Shown here in pieces: positions 24,201 through 31,599 of a stretch of DNA of 33,574 nt. How positions within the stretch are numbered: the stretch's first letter is position 1; the number at the start of each line of letters is the position of its first letter. Under the pieces are notes generated by a model. That model was not told the origin of the DNA. It saw nothing but the letters and a program-made list of their open reading frames with translations, and searched no databases. The stretch lies in NCBI GenBank assembly GCA_004801635.1, contig SSTG01000008.1:1-33574 (forward strand). Reading direction: 5' to 3'. Source of the stretch: Muribaculum caecicola (GTDB lineage Bacteria; Bacteroidota; Bacteroidia; Bacteroidales; Muribaculaceae). The translations under genes were made by a program, and so were the position numbers.

Positions 24201-24427
24201 AATCCCCAACTTATAAAGATGGGAAAATCGTCATAAACGATACGCAATATTTCGGTAATATAGATGAGCGAGTGTGGGAAATTTCTATCGGTGGGTACAA
24301 ACCTGCTCAAAAGTGGCTTAAAGATCGTAAAGGACAGATTCTCAGCCATGATGACCTGCGTCATTACGAGGAGATAATTTATGCTCTTGATAACACGATT
24401 AAACTAATCGGAGAAATAGACATTTAA
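21293..24427 (+). CDS. Fused nuclease-methyltransferase, type ISP/IIG-like restriction-modification enzyme
   Basis: The protein has 1044 residues. An N-terminal PD-(D/E)xK nuclease fold is visible as P53-D54 followed by E70-A-K72 (APDYIIARR...CFIEAKDIG) and then QFNRYK. The adenine-N6 methyltransferase has motif I DPATGTGTFLAEV (from 388) and motif IV NPPY (506-509), preceded by GVWYTPSPVVRF, the usual entry motif. The C-terminal part is probably the target-recognition region. A single chain thus can both methylate and cut DNA. No DEAD-box helicase is visible, unlike full-length type ISP enzymes (about 1500 residues). The gene is clearly AT-richer than its neighbours, which suggests separate acquisition. 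A perfect palindrome lies inside it at 23658-23710. Confidence 0.85.
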   Translation: MVLNEYISELNHQFQTGVARELSYRTALQQFISSLLPDMVIINEPARFDFGAPDYIIARRSDNLPTCFIEAKDIGDTDLDGHRQHKEQFNRYKNSLERVIFTDYLNFHFYENGELRLKIRLGEIIGDHIVAISNDFELFIFKIKDFAHSSIHRITSASKLAKLMAGKALLLADAIRKILKDESENYTGNQIQGQYDAFRQVLIHDLSSNDFADIYAQTIAYGMFAARMHDTTPENFSRQEAATLIPKTNPFLRQIFQTIAGYDLDERIAWIVDDLANMFCATDMPRILRGYGSNNRHSDPMIHFYEDFLSSYNSKLRKSKGVWYTPSPVVRFIVKSVDEILKREFGLSMGLADYSKIDHKVINEQYNPRARGSHRTNIIKIHKVQILDPATGTGTFLAEVIKCIYGKFANRQGMWQGYVEDHLLPRLNGFELLMAPYAIAHLKLDWLLGHTGYIHNVDRRIRVYLTNSLEEYHKDIGTLFSQWLSREANEASRIKRDTPVMVLIGNPPYNGSSANKGEWIMRLMEDYKKEPDSTRPLDEKNSKWLNDDYVKFIRMSQYFIENNGEGILAFINPHGFLDNPTFRGMRWNLLKTYDAIYTIDLHGNSNRHEIAPDGGIDENVFDIKQGVSINLFIKTGKKKPSELGKLYHFDLYGKRNHKYEFLNANDYSTITYSEIIPAAPMYFFVPKDLELGAEYNEGFAINELFVRNSVGIVTTKDSFLICNDKDTVKKRIRDLITLSEEELRSKYGLTDTRDWSISRAKNDVGDVLNEIKITEIDYRWGDVKFLYYTGLTNGIVARPRFHSLSQMLSCRNFALLTVRQIAGNEWSHVSVSTRIVDDCRVSNRTKERGYVFPLFINPGEAGSSFDETPNLIPNFNLEIIDKINSSLGENIEPLELFDYIYAVLHSPSYRKRYAEFLKIDFPRIPYPHNSAEYHRLVEIGTKLRDLHTMADSEQWDTFTTYPVNGSNEVKSPTYKDGKIVINDTQYFGNIDERVWEISIGGYKPAQKWLKDRKGQILSHDDLRHYEEIIYALDNTIKLIGEIDI
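23658..23710. repeat. Perfect 53-bp palindrome inside the restriction-modification gene
   Basis: The left arm 23658-23683 and right arm 23685-23710 are perfect reverse complements of 26 bp around a single central A (23684). The bases just outside (A at 23657, A at 23711) do not pair. It covers codons 789-806, which encode TGLTNGIVARPRFHSLSQ in frame without disruption. The encoded YYTG...RPR region resembles a conserved segment of related enzymes, so the palindrome sits in real coding sequence. Such an arm cannot arise by chance. Confidence 0.97.
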
Positions 24428-24577
24428 ATATGTATAGAATCAGATCTAAAAGATGGGGTGAGAAATTTCATGTAGAATGTTAGTATAATGTTCATTTGCA
24501 TAGAATATTGTATTGGCTTTAGAAAAAAGTTCCACCTAGAAATAAAATGAAATACAAATCCTTCGCATTTTAACACA

Positions 24578-25288
24578 ATGGACAGCACTGAAATCAATCC
24601 GATTCAGCTTATTCAAAGATATTTTAATGAGTTGGAGCAATTAAGAGGTCGCGCTTTAACAGCAAGAAATAACCTTATAGAAAAATTTCATTATGATGAG
24701 ATACACGATTATCGAATAACTATATTTGAACAAATTGATAGACTACTAATCTATCACGACACAAATGTGATTCTATTTCTGCGTTATATCTTGCACCCAC
24801 AATATGTGAGTGATTTATTCAAAACGTCAGAACAGGATTCAAAAAGAATTGCGATAGATTATCTCCAACGTACTAAACACGCATTGATTATTTTTATTCA
24901 AAGTGTGATAGAAAGCTATTATCGAGCATTCTGTGCTTGTTTTGGCACGAAAGTTCCAACTAATTTTTCCAAAGTATATGAAGCCCTATTCAATCAATAC
25001 AATATTCCAAAAGAGAATGATTGGTTTAAAGCTAATAAAATACTTGCCAAAGTAAGGAACACGCTTCATAACAATGGCATACATACTATGCCTGACGATA
25101 CAGTCGTTTATCATGGAAGAAACTATATTTTCTCCCAGAATACCCTTCATAATGCGGCAGGATATGAAACTATCATTTACATCATATCAGATTTAATTGA
25201 TTTTTTACGCCATATTGGCTCAGAAAGTTCGAACATCAAACTCGTAAACAACAACGGTTGTGTAGACTATTTCAATTTACCATATTAA
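24578..25288 (+). CDS. Hypothetical protein, HEPN-like
   Basis: The protein has 236 residues, mostly helical by eye, with no membrane segment. The segment KVRNTLHNNGIHTM (158-171) resembles the RNxxHNxG signature of HEPN-type proteins, which are often RNases or accessory proteins in defence systems. The strict Rx4-6H motif is not exact here (R160 and H164 are 3 apart), so ribonuclease activity is doubtful. It lies 150 bases after the restriction-modification gene in the same AT-rich block, and may be its partner or a separate cargo gene. The function is not known. Confidence 0.5.
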   Translation: MDSTEINPIQLIQRYFNELEQLRGRALTARNNLIEKFHYDEIHDYRITIFEQIDRLLIYHDTNVILFLRYILHPQYVSDLFKTSEQDSKRIAIDYLQRTKHALIIFIQSVIESYYRAFCACFGTKVPTNFSKVYEALFNQYNIPKENDWFKANKILAKVRNTLHNNGIHTMPDDTVVYHGRNYIFSQNTLHNAAGYETIIYIISDLIDFLRHIGSESSNIKLVNNNGCVDYFNLPY

Positions 25289-25481
25289 TAAAACGATAAT
25301 GGGACATATAAATATTCGTGTTTCAGAGCCTTGTAAATATATCTAAAGCGGTTTTTCTTGGAATCACATCTCTTGGTTTGCTGTATTAACAGGAATAAAC
25401 CGAAAATATTTAACAATTTTGAGAGTACATTAGTAATAAGACAAATAATTGAATACAACTAAATCCCATACAGTTAACTAT
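25289..25481. other. Intergenic, no gene seen
   Basis: This is AT-rich sequence between the HEPN-like gene and a small RhuM-like fragment. No reading frame, clear promoter or strong hairpin is visible. The stretch probably marks an old deletion or insertion scar, since what follows is a truncated gene start. Confidence 0.4.
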
Positions 25482-25586
25482 ATGGATAGCGGACAGATAA
25501 TATTATTTCAGACAAAGGTTGGCGAGACGAAGACTGAGGTTCGGCTTGCCAATGAATCTGTGTGTGTTTCACCGTCGATTATTTAG
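25482..25586 (+). pseudogene. Remnant of a RhuM-family gene (5' end only)
   Basis: The 34 codons encode MDSGQIILFQTKVGETKTEV and then RLANESVCVSPSII before a stop. The opening matches the usual start of RhuM/virulence-associated proteins (a GxIILYQT...G.T.I.V.LE.ETVWL pattern, from memory of the family). Homology stops at the expected VWL, where the frame turns to CVSPSII and ends. The rest of the gene, normally about 300 residues, is absent. The Fic gene begins 40 bases later, so a deletion fused the RhuM start to the Fic region. Confidence 0.6.
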
Positions 25587-25625
25587 CATAAATTCAATCA
25601 CCCGATTAATTAAATAGAGAAAGAT

Positions 25626-26606
25626 ATGCAAACGCCTCCTTTTATAGTGTCGCCATTGGCAATAAATCTCATTGCGGAAATTTCGGCTTTGTTGGAGCGG
25701 TATGCCATCGCGCTTGAAAACGAGGACGGATTGCGGCTGCGCAAAGCGAACCGTATCAAGACCATACACAGTTCTCTTGCTATTGAAGGCAATACGCTGT
25801 CAGAAGATGAAGTAGCGGATATTATCAACGGCAAGAATGTCGTCGCCCCGATTCGGCAGATTCAAGAGGTGAGGAATGCCATAAAGGCGTATGAACTTTA
25901 TGGCACGTTAAATCCGTTCAAAGAGGCTGACTTGAAGAAAGCTCACTCAGTTATGATGGAGGCGTTGACTGATGATGCCGGACGGTACCGCAACGCAGGC
26001 GTAGGCGTTTTCGGCGAAAAGGGTTTGGTACACATGGCTCCGAGTGCGTCGATGGTGCCTCAGCTTATGGGAAACCTGTTTGAATGGCTAAACAGTTCCC
26101 AAGACCACCTACTGATTCGGTCGTGCATATTCCATTACGAATTTGAGTTCATACATCCGTTTAGCGATGGCAACGGACGCACCGGGAGACTTTGGCAATC
26201 GCTCATATTGGGCAGGCTGAATCCCGTTTTTGAGCATCTGCCGGTAGAGAATATGGTTTTCTCCAATCAGCAACGATACTACGATGCTATTGCCGCATCT
26301 ACTGCTGCCGGACAATCGGGGCCGTTCATTGATTTTATGCTGACAGAAATCCGTGACACACTGGAAAAGCATAAAACAACAGAGAAAGTTCCTAATAAAG
26401 TTCCTGACAAAGTTCCTAATAAATCGGAGACCCATATCCTTGAATTATTGCTGAAATCGCCGCATATAACGGCAGCTGAAATTGCATCAGAAATAGGGAT
26501 TACCGACCGTGCAGTAAGAAAGATTATAAGTGCCTTGAAAGGGAAAGGGCTTGTGGAGCGCGTCGGAAGTAACAAATCGGGCTATTGGAAAGTGAATCTC
26601 AAATGA
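25626..26606 (+). CDS. Fic family protein with C-terminal winged helix (class II)
   Basis: The protein has 326 residues. The catalytic Fic motif is HPFSDGNGRTGR (177-188), complete for AMP transfer. The inhibitory helix motif SxxxEGN is present at S50-E54-G-N56 (HSSLAIEGNTLS), in front of the Fic core, so it is a self-inhibited class II enzyme. A DUF4172/Fic_N-like N-terminus precedes it. A winged helix follows at about 268-326 (ILELLLKSPHITAAEIASEIGI). The two are linked by KVPNKVPDKVPNK (254-266), encoded by three 12-bp repeats. Such proteins modify a partner by AMPylation, often as toxin-like regulators. The target is unknown. Confidence 0.88.
   Translation: MQTPPFIVSPLAINLIAEISALLERYAIALENEDGLRLRKANRIKTIHSSLAIEGNTLSEDEVADIINGKNVVAPIRQIQEVRNAIKAYELYGTLNPFKEADLKKAHSVMMEALTDDAGRYRNAGVGVFGEKGLVHMAPSASMVPQLMGNLFEWLNSSQDHLLIRSCIFHYEFEFIHPFSDGNGRTGRLWQSLILGRLNPVFEHLPVENMVFSNQQRYYDAIAASTAAGQSGPFIDFMLTEIRDTLEKHKTTEKVPNKVPDKVPNKSETHILELLLKSPHITAAEIASEIGITDRAVRKIISALKGKGLVERVGSNKSGYWKVNLK
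26385..26420 (+). repeat. Three 12-bp in-frame tandem repeats in the fic gene
   Basis: AAAGTTCCTAAT, AAAGTTCCTGAC and AAAGTTCCTAAT follow one another, encoding KVPN, KVPD and KVPN. Gain or loss of a unit would keep the frame and change only the linker between the Fic core and the winged helix. Confidence 0.85.
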
Positions 26607-26621
26607 AGTTTCATATTGATT

Positions 26622-28289
26622 ATGAATGAGAATAATTTCATCGACATATTTCAATCGTTGATTTCGCATAAAGAAAGTGAAGTCGTGGAGTTTAAGAAGG
26701 CGGAGAACAGTTTCGACTTCGATGACTTGGGCAAGTATTTCTCGGCGTTGAGCAACGAGGCAAATCTTCGTGGACTGGAGTTCGCATGGCTGATTTTTGG
26801 CTATGACGAGAAGAAGCATAAGATTGTCGGCACATCATATAAAAACGGAGAGAGTGCACTCAATAATCTCAAGCATGATTTCGCACAGCATACAACTGAC
26901 GGACAGACATTCCGCGAGATCGTTCCAATTGAAGTTGACGGCAATCGTATCCTGATGTTCAAGATTCCGGCTTCTCCGCGAAACATCGTGATGAAGTGGA
27001 AAGGAATCGCATTCGGTCGCGATGGCGAGAGTCTGAAGCCGCTCAACCAATCAAAGATGGATGAAATTCGGCATCAGACACCGGAACCGGATTGGTCGGC
27101 AGAACTTGTACCGAATGCGACAATCGATGATCTCGACGAAGTGGCCATTGCCAAAGCTCGCAAGATGTTCAAGAAAGTACACAGCCGCATACCTGCTGAG
27201 GAGGTCAACCGCTGGTCTACAGAAGAGTTCCTTAGCAAGTGTGAGCTGATGGTTGACGGCAAGCTCACACGCGCCGCAATCATTCTACTCGGCAAGATGT
27301 TCTCTGACAGCAAACTGCGTCCTGCTGTCGCCGAAGTGACTTGGACTCTTCGCGACGAGAAGCAGGACGTTGTTGATTACGAGCATTTCTCCGTACCATT
27401 CATCCTGACCGTAGATGAAATCCTTGCCAAAATCCATAATCTTACTTTGCGCGAAATGCCCGGCGGAACGCTGTTCCCTGACACAATGAAACAGTACGAC
27501 GACTATACCATTCGCGAGGCATTACATAACTGCATAGCACACCAGGATTATACTCTGCGTCAAAGAATTAACTTTGTTGAGAATCCGGGCTTCCTGTACT
27601 ATGCCAATGGAGGTTCGTTCATTCCCGGAACATTGGAGAATGCACTTGCTACAAACGGCCCGCAGCGATTCTTCCGCAATGCCTGTCTGTGCAAGGCTAT
27701 GGTTCATTTCAATATGATTGACACCGTGAGCCGAGGAATCAAGAAGATGTTTACAGAGCAGATGGAACGCCGTTTCCCGATGCCCGATTATGAGATTGAC
27801 AACGAGAAGAAAGAAGTGGCCGTGCGCATCTATGGCAATGCCATCAATGAACGATATACCAAGCTTCTCAAAGATAACAATACCCTGACACTCCACGACT
27901 GCATTTCCCTCGATGCCATTCAGAAAGGACACCGTATAGATGAGGATATAGCGCAAGATCTCATGAAGCGCGGACTAATCGAAGGAGAAGCCCCCAACTA
28001 CACTATCTCCCTCGGAGTGGCGAAAGCCTCCAAACAGCTCCCCGGCTACACAAGAGTAAGAGGTTTGGAACGTGATAAGCTGAAGCAGATGATTCTACAA
28101 TACATCCAGAACGCTGGCTCCGACGGTGCCAAGCGTGATGCCATCCTCGAATATCTACAAGGCACGCTACCCAGCCGCAACACTTATGAACAGAATGAAA
28201 CGCTTATATATCATTTACTATCAGAGTTGCGTAAAGCCGGATTAATAGAGGCTAATGGGAAGATTTGGTTGGCAAAAAATACACAGTAA
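26622..28289 (+). CDS. AlbA/Schlafen-type DNA-binding and ATP-binding regulator
   Basis: The protein has 555 residues from the ATG at 26622 (an in-frame TTG at 26616 would add two). The N-terminal AlbA_2 segment is ESEVVEFKKAENSFDFDDL (about 18-36), continuing to GRDGESLKPL near 133. A HATPase_c_4-like segment follows (TIREALHNCIAHQDY and VENPGFLYYANGGSF, about 295-330). The C-terminal part has winged-helix character (KRDAILEYLQGTLPSRNTYE...LLSELRKAGLIEANGKIW). Such proteins are usually annotated as transcriptional regulators or ATP-binding helicase-like proteins, often next to Fic or RhuM genes. It starts 15 bases after fic, so it may be co-expressed with it. Confidence 0.8.
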   Translation: MNENNFIDIFQSLISHKESEVVEFKKAENSFDFDDLGKYFSALSNEANLRGLEFAWLIFGYDEKKHKIVGTSYKNGESALNNLKHDFAQHTTDGQTFREIVPIEVDGNRILMFKIPASPRNIVMKWKGIAFGRDGESLKPLNQSKMDEIRHQTPEPDWSAELVPNATIDDLDEVAIAKARKMFKKVHSRIPAEEVNRWSTEEFLSKCELMVDGKLTRAAIILLGKMFSDSKLRPAVAEVTWTLRDEKQDVVDYEHFSVPFILTVDEILAKIHNLTLREMPGGTLFPDTMKQYDDYTIREALHNCIAHQDYTLRQRINFVENPGFLYYANGGSFIPGTLENALATNGPQRFFRNACLCKAMVHFNMIDTVSRGIKKMFTEQMERRFPMPDYEIDNEKKEVAVRIYGNAINERYTKLLKDNNTLTLHDCISLDAIQKGHRIDEDIAQDLMKRGLIEGEAPNYTISLGVAKASKQLPGYTRVRGLERDKLKQMILQYIQNAGSDGAKRDAILEYLQGTLPSRNTYEQNETLIYHLLSELRKAGLIEANGKIWLAKNTQ

Positions 28290-28339
28290 ACGAACAGTTT
28301 CAACAACTGTTTATTTTCTGTGTATTTTGGCGTATAGTC

Positions 28340-28411
28340 GGTCATCCGACCGAAATGATTCCTAATCCGACCGTTTTTAAGGCATCCGACCGATTTTTCG
28401 GTCGGATGACC
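28340..28411. promoter_or_regulatory. Operator-like array: three direct and one inverted ATCCGACCG
   Basis: ATCCGACCG occurs at 28344-28352, 28365-28373 and 28384-28392, with an inverted copy CGGTCGGAT at 28399-28407. The spacings of 21 and 19 bases are near two helical turns. The first and last copies extend to a perfect 16-bp inverted repeat (GGTCATCCGACCGAAA at 28340-28355 and its reverse complement at 28396-28411). The third and fourth form a perfect 10-bp hairpin with a 6-nt loop. It lies between the AlbA-type gene and a consensus promoter, as expected for a repressor site. Confidence 0.75.
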
Positions 28412-28412
28412 C

Positions 28413-28443
28413 TTGTCAGCTCGCAAGATTATCGCTAATTTTG
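28413..28443 (+). promoter_or_regulatory. Promoter downstream of the operator array
   Basis: TTG (28413-28415) is followed after 20 nt by TAATTTTG (28436-28443), a good Bacteroidota match. The operator-like array ends two bases before it. No gene starts within the next 400 bases, so the transcript would be a long leader or a small RNA leading into the second integrase. Confidence 0.6.
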
Positions 28444-28479
28444 CAGACGAAAGCAGCAAGCCCGGTGTGGCTTAGAAAT

Positions 28480-28498
28480 AGAGGCTGCGACAGCCTCT
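28480..28498 (+). ncRNA. Perfect stem-loop in the leader RNA
   Basis: AGAGGCTG (28480-28487) pairs perfectly with CAGCCTCT (28491-28498) around CGA. It lies about 30 bases after the predicted transcription start of the promoter at 28436. There is no T run, so it is not a simple terminator. It may be part of a structured leader or small RNA. Confidence 0.4.
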
Positions 28499-28637
28499 GA
28501 CAACACAAGAAAAGACGGTTCCGCCAAGTCAATAACTTACAAAAATCAGGCATGAACCATTTAAACTGCAACTCCTTGATACAATTGTAGTTGTCAACAC
28601 TGCATCGGAAAATGATGTACTGAAAAGAAAAGCTAAG

Positions 28638-28705
28638 AAAGAGAAAATATAAGTCCGTAAAATGCGCAAAATCAGCGATTTTTGAAAGATTTATATTTTC
28701 TCTTT
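28638..28705. repeat. 15-bp inverted repeat upstream of the second integrase
   Basis: AAAGAGAAAATATAA (28638-28652) and TTATATTTTCTCTTT (28691-28705) are perfect reverse complements with a 38-base loop. The loop contains a smaller pair, AAAATC/GATTTT. It precedes the integrase promoter. It may be an element-end structure, an integrase/excisionase site or a transcription block. Confidence 0.6.
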
Positions 28706-28721
28706 TTCTCCGTTTTTTCTG

Positions 28722-28750
28722 TTTGTTTTCATATTTTTATTGTATTTTTG
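28722..28750 (+). promoter_or_regulatory. Predicted promoter of the second integrase
   Basis: TTTG (28722-28725) is followed after 17 nt by TATTTTTG (28743-28750), close to the Bacteroidota consensus though the spacing is slightly short. It gives a leader of about 100 nt before the ATG at 28856. The leader contains the hairpin GGGACA/TGTCCC (28780-28785/28792-28797), which could be an autoregulatory site. Confidence 0.5.
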
Positions 28751-28855
28751 TCCCCAGATTGTACCCCGAAAATTTATGAGGGACAAAATTCTGTCCCCCA
28801 GGAATCACGAAATAGACAACTTTATCAACCCCACAATAAAAATAGGAAGCAGGCT

Positions 28856-30013
28856 ATGGCAAAGAAAACAACGAATCAAAAAGAACCCGTCAAACTTCGA
28901 GAGAAGAAGTTGTCGAATGGGAACATCAGCTTATTTCTGGACATCTACCGTAACGGTAAAAGGCATAAGGAGTATCTGAAACTTTATCTGATAAACGCGA
29001 CCACTCCTTTTGAAAGGGAGCAGAACCGCCAAACGTTGGCAACGGCGCAAGCGATAAAGTCAAAGCGGCTCATCGAGCTTCAGAACGGAGAGTATTCGTT
29101 CACCCGACAGTTCAATGAGAATACTCCGTTTTTGGAGTATTACCGCAAAATGGTAGAGGAAAGACGTAATAATCCGGATTCGAAAGGGAATTGGGGAAAC
29201 TGGAGAAGCTGCCTGCGCTACCTTGAGATATACTGTGATGAAAAAACCACATTCAAAGATGTCACTCCTGAGTTTGTATTAGGATTCAAGGAGTTTCTGA
29301 ACAATGTGGAGAAAGACACGCACAAACGTACCGGCCCTCGTAGAGAAAGGGACACCTTTCAAGGCTTGTCACAAAATTCCAAAGTATCTTACTTCAATAA
29401 ACTGCGAGCCTGTATCAACCATGCGTATGATGAAAGAATCATACCCTACAACCCTCTCCGTGGGATTGAAGGATTCAAGGAAGCGGAAGTGAAACGCGAT
29501 TATCTTACATTGGAAGAGATAAGAAAATTAGCGGCCACCCCTTGCCGATATCCAGTCCTGAAACGCACGTTTCTTTTCTCATGCCTGACCGGCCTCCGAA
29601 AAAGCGACATTCTAAAACTGACTTGGGGCGAAGTGCAAAAATTCGGAGATTATATGCGAATCGTGTTCAAACAGAAGAAAACCGGAGGTCAGGAATACCT
29701 TGACATTACTCCGCAAGCCGAGAAATATCTTGGCGAAAGGGGCAATCCGGACGATTATGTATTTACCGGGTTCTCTTATGGCTCATGGACATCCCTTGAG
29801 CTACAGCGTTGGAGCATGGAAGCCGGAATCAACAAGAGGTTGACCTTTCACTGCGGACGCCATACATTTGCCGTTCTGATGCTTTATTTGGGGGCGGACA
29901 TCTACACCCTGTCAAAATTGCTTGGCCACAAAGAACTGGCGACCACACAGATATACGCCAAAGTGCTGGATAAGAGTAAGCAAAATGCGGTATCGCTGAT
30001 TCCGGAAATTTAA
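28856..30013 (+). CDS. Tyrosine recombinase (second integrase)
   Basis: The protein has 385 residues from the ATG at 28856 (MAKKTTNQKE). The longer in-frame start at 28682 adds a hydrophobic stretch read from promoter sequence and is rejected. The arm-binding N-terminus is typical (ISLFLDIYRNGKRHKEYLKLYL). Catalytic residues are R248 (LTGLRKSDIL), H332 and R335 (FHCGRHTFA), H358 (LGHKE) and Y367 (TQIYAKV), a complete set. The core TGLRxSDIL resembles that of the integrase at 13241, but the two differ greatly elsewhere, so they are not a recent duplication. It marks the start of a second element. Confidence 0.92.
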   Translation: MAKKTTNQKEPVKLREKKLSNGNISLFLDIYRNGKRHKEYLKLYLINATTPFEREQNRQTLATAQAIKSKRLIELQNGEYSFTRQFNENTPFLEYYRKMVEERRNNPDSKGNWGNWRSCLRYLEIYCDEKTTFKDVTPEFVLGFKEFLNNVEKDTHKRTGPRRERDTFQGLSQNSKVSYFNKLRACINHAYDERIIPYNPLRGIEGFKEAEVKRDYLTLEEIRKLAATPCRYPVLKRTFLFSCLTGLRKSDILKLTWGEVQKFGDYMRIVFKQKKTGGQEYLDITPQAEKYLGERGNPDDYVFTGFSYGSWTSLELQRWSMEAGINKRLTFHCGRHTFAVLMLYLGADIYTLSKLLGHKELATTQIYAKVLDKSKQNAVSLIPEI

Positions 30014-30027
30014 TAAAGCAGGAGACT

Positions 30028-31506
30028 ATGACCAGACAGGAAGTTGTTATAAAAGTATCGAAGATCTCCCGTATCATCGGGGAACTGAAATATGAGATGG
30101 ATTTGGGCGGCAAAATCGAATTTGCCGCTCTCGACCCCGATTTTGCACACATTGCAGAATGGATAAAGGAAATACACCAGTATATCGAGGAAGAGCCGTC
30201 TCCTGTATTGTACCGCCTCGTAGAGAATATCGGATTCACGGATATAATCGAGGACTACCTGTCAAGTCATGCCGAGAATATTGACGCGCCATCCGCAGAT
30301 CTGCTTGAGAAGTATGTGAAAGGGATGCACGCATTGACGCGGCTTTGCGATAGCCGACGCACCGAACAGAAAGGCAAGTACACCGACCTGACAGAGACAT
30401 TGGCCAACAAAGAGGTCGCCACGTTATTAGACAGGGCCGTTGATGCCGGATTGCTTGACAGCCACTACCAGCCTACCCCAAAGGCCAAATCGGTGAACCT
30501 GAAAATCATCGCTTATGCCGTATCGACCCTTTGCAAGCTGTCACATCCATACTCCCATTTCGAAAAGCAATGGCACAAGGAGAAGGGCAACCGTTTCAGC
30601 ACAAGTCGGCTTCCAAAACGTGACACCAGCTATTATGACAGTACGAAAGCCCTTTATCCCGAAGTGGACTTCTCCAATTTTGAGGTGGCGCATGAAATCG
30701 ACACCTTATATACTCCACAAAGCGAACAGGACATCAAGAACCTGTATATGGAACTGGTGAAGTACGGATATATCGCACCGGACACGCCTCTTGAGGCATT
30801 CTATGGTATCTTCAACAAAGAGAGATTCAAGCAACCGATAGAATGGATAAAGAATCAACGGCAATTGGCGTTTCTGCTTTACACGGCATTCAGCACATAC
30901 AACAAACAGAACCTATGGATAAAGGGAGAATGCTGTTTCCGCATCAACGGCAGAGTCCCCCACAGGGCTTGCTTTGTATCGGGTTACAGCCAGATCAAGC
31001 GTGACGGATTGCTGGATGCGTATGACGTGAGGCTAAAATCAATCTGCGACAGATTCAATCATATCGACACCCCGGAAGCCTCGCCCACCACCTCAGAAAC
31101 CCAAAGGCTGATACATACCAGCAAGCTCGTGTTCCACAGTACAGCCGATGAAAAGAAGAAATTTGCCATGTATTCGGCACTTATTCAGGGAGAATACATT
31201 GCCGCTGACACAACTTTTGCTATATTTAAGGGTATTTTTGATGAAACGGAGTTCAGCACTCCAGTGAAATGGATAAAAAAGCAGGCACAGCTTATGTATT
31301 TTGTCTATTTGGCCTTTAAGAAAGACAACCCTTTCGATATATGGGTAAAGAGTGTGTATTGCTTCTGTATGGCCAACGGAAAAAAGCCGAACCGCGAAAG
31401 CCTGCATTGCAATTTTAGGAATTTCATTCAAAAAGGTATATTAGACACCTACGACACGGAACTAAAAAACATAGCCGATAGTTATGTTTATAATAACGAC
31501 CTATAA
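30028..31506 (+). CDS. Hypothetical protein with an internal duplicated domain
   Basis: The protein has 492 residues and starts 14 bases after the second integrase. An N-terminal half ends in a segment near 118-172 (TDLTETLANKEVATLLDRAVDAGLLDSHYQPT). Two related repeats follow at about 232-342 and 373-487. Both contain a GYI/EYIA-D-TxxxxFxGIF-[N/D]-xxxFxxPxxWIK[N/K]QxQLxxxxYxAF pattern, a tryptophan-isoleucine/valine-lysine core and a cysteine-rich strand (ECCFRINGRVPHR versus VYCFCMANGKKPNR). No known family was recognised. Its place directly after the integrase suggests a regulatory or DNA-binding role in the element, like RteC-type proteins, but that is speculation. Confidence 0.65.
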   Translation: MTRQEVVIKVSKISRIIGELKYEMDLGGKIEFAALDPDFAHIAEWIKEIHQYIEEEPSPVLYRLVENIGFTDIIEDYLSSHAENIDAPSADLLEKYVKGMHALTRLCDSRRTEQKGKYTDLTETLANKEVATLLDRAVDAGLLDSHYQPTPKAKSVNLKIIAYAVSTLCKLSHPYSHFEKQWHKEKGNRFSTSRLPKRDTSYYDSTKALYPEVDFSNFEVAHEIDTLYTPQSEQDIKNLYMELVKYGYIAPDTPLEAFYGIFNKERFKQPIEWIKNQRQLAFLLYTAFSTYNKQNLWIKGECCFRINGRVPHRACFVSGYSQIKRDGLLDAYDVRLKSICDRFNHIDTPEASPTTSETQRLIHTSKLVFHSTADEKKKFAMYSALIQGEYIAADTTFAIFKGIFDETEFSTPVKWIKKQAQLMYFVYLAFKKDNPFDIWVKSVYCFCMANGKKPNRESLHCNFRNFIQKGILDTYDTELKNIADSYVYNNDL

Positions 31507-31599
31507 GAAGAGAATCCTCCATACGAGAATCGGAGGGCAATTATAATAATTAAAACACAACGTCTATGACAAAGAATCTATCTTTGAGCTTCTCTCTTT

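Noticed and set aside
28552..28590. Twelve-residue leader peptide frame upstream of the second integrase
   Set aside because: It is too short, has no ribosome-binding or regulatory codon pattern, and could occur by chance.
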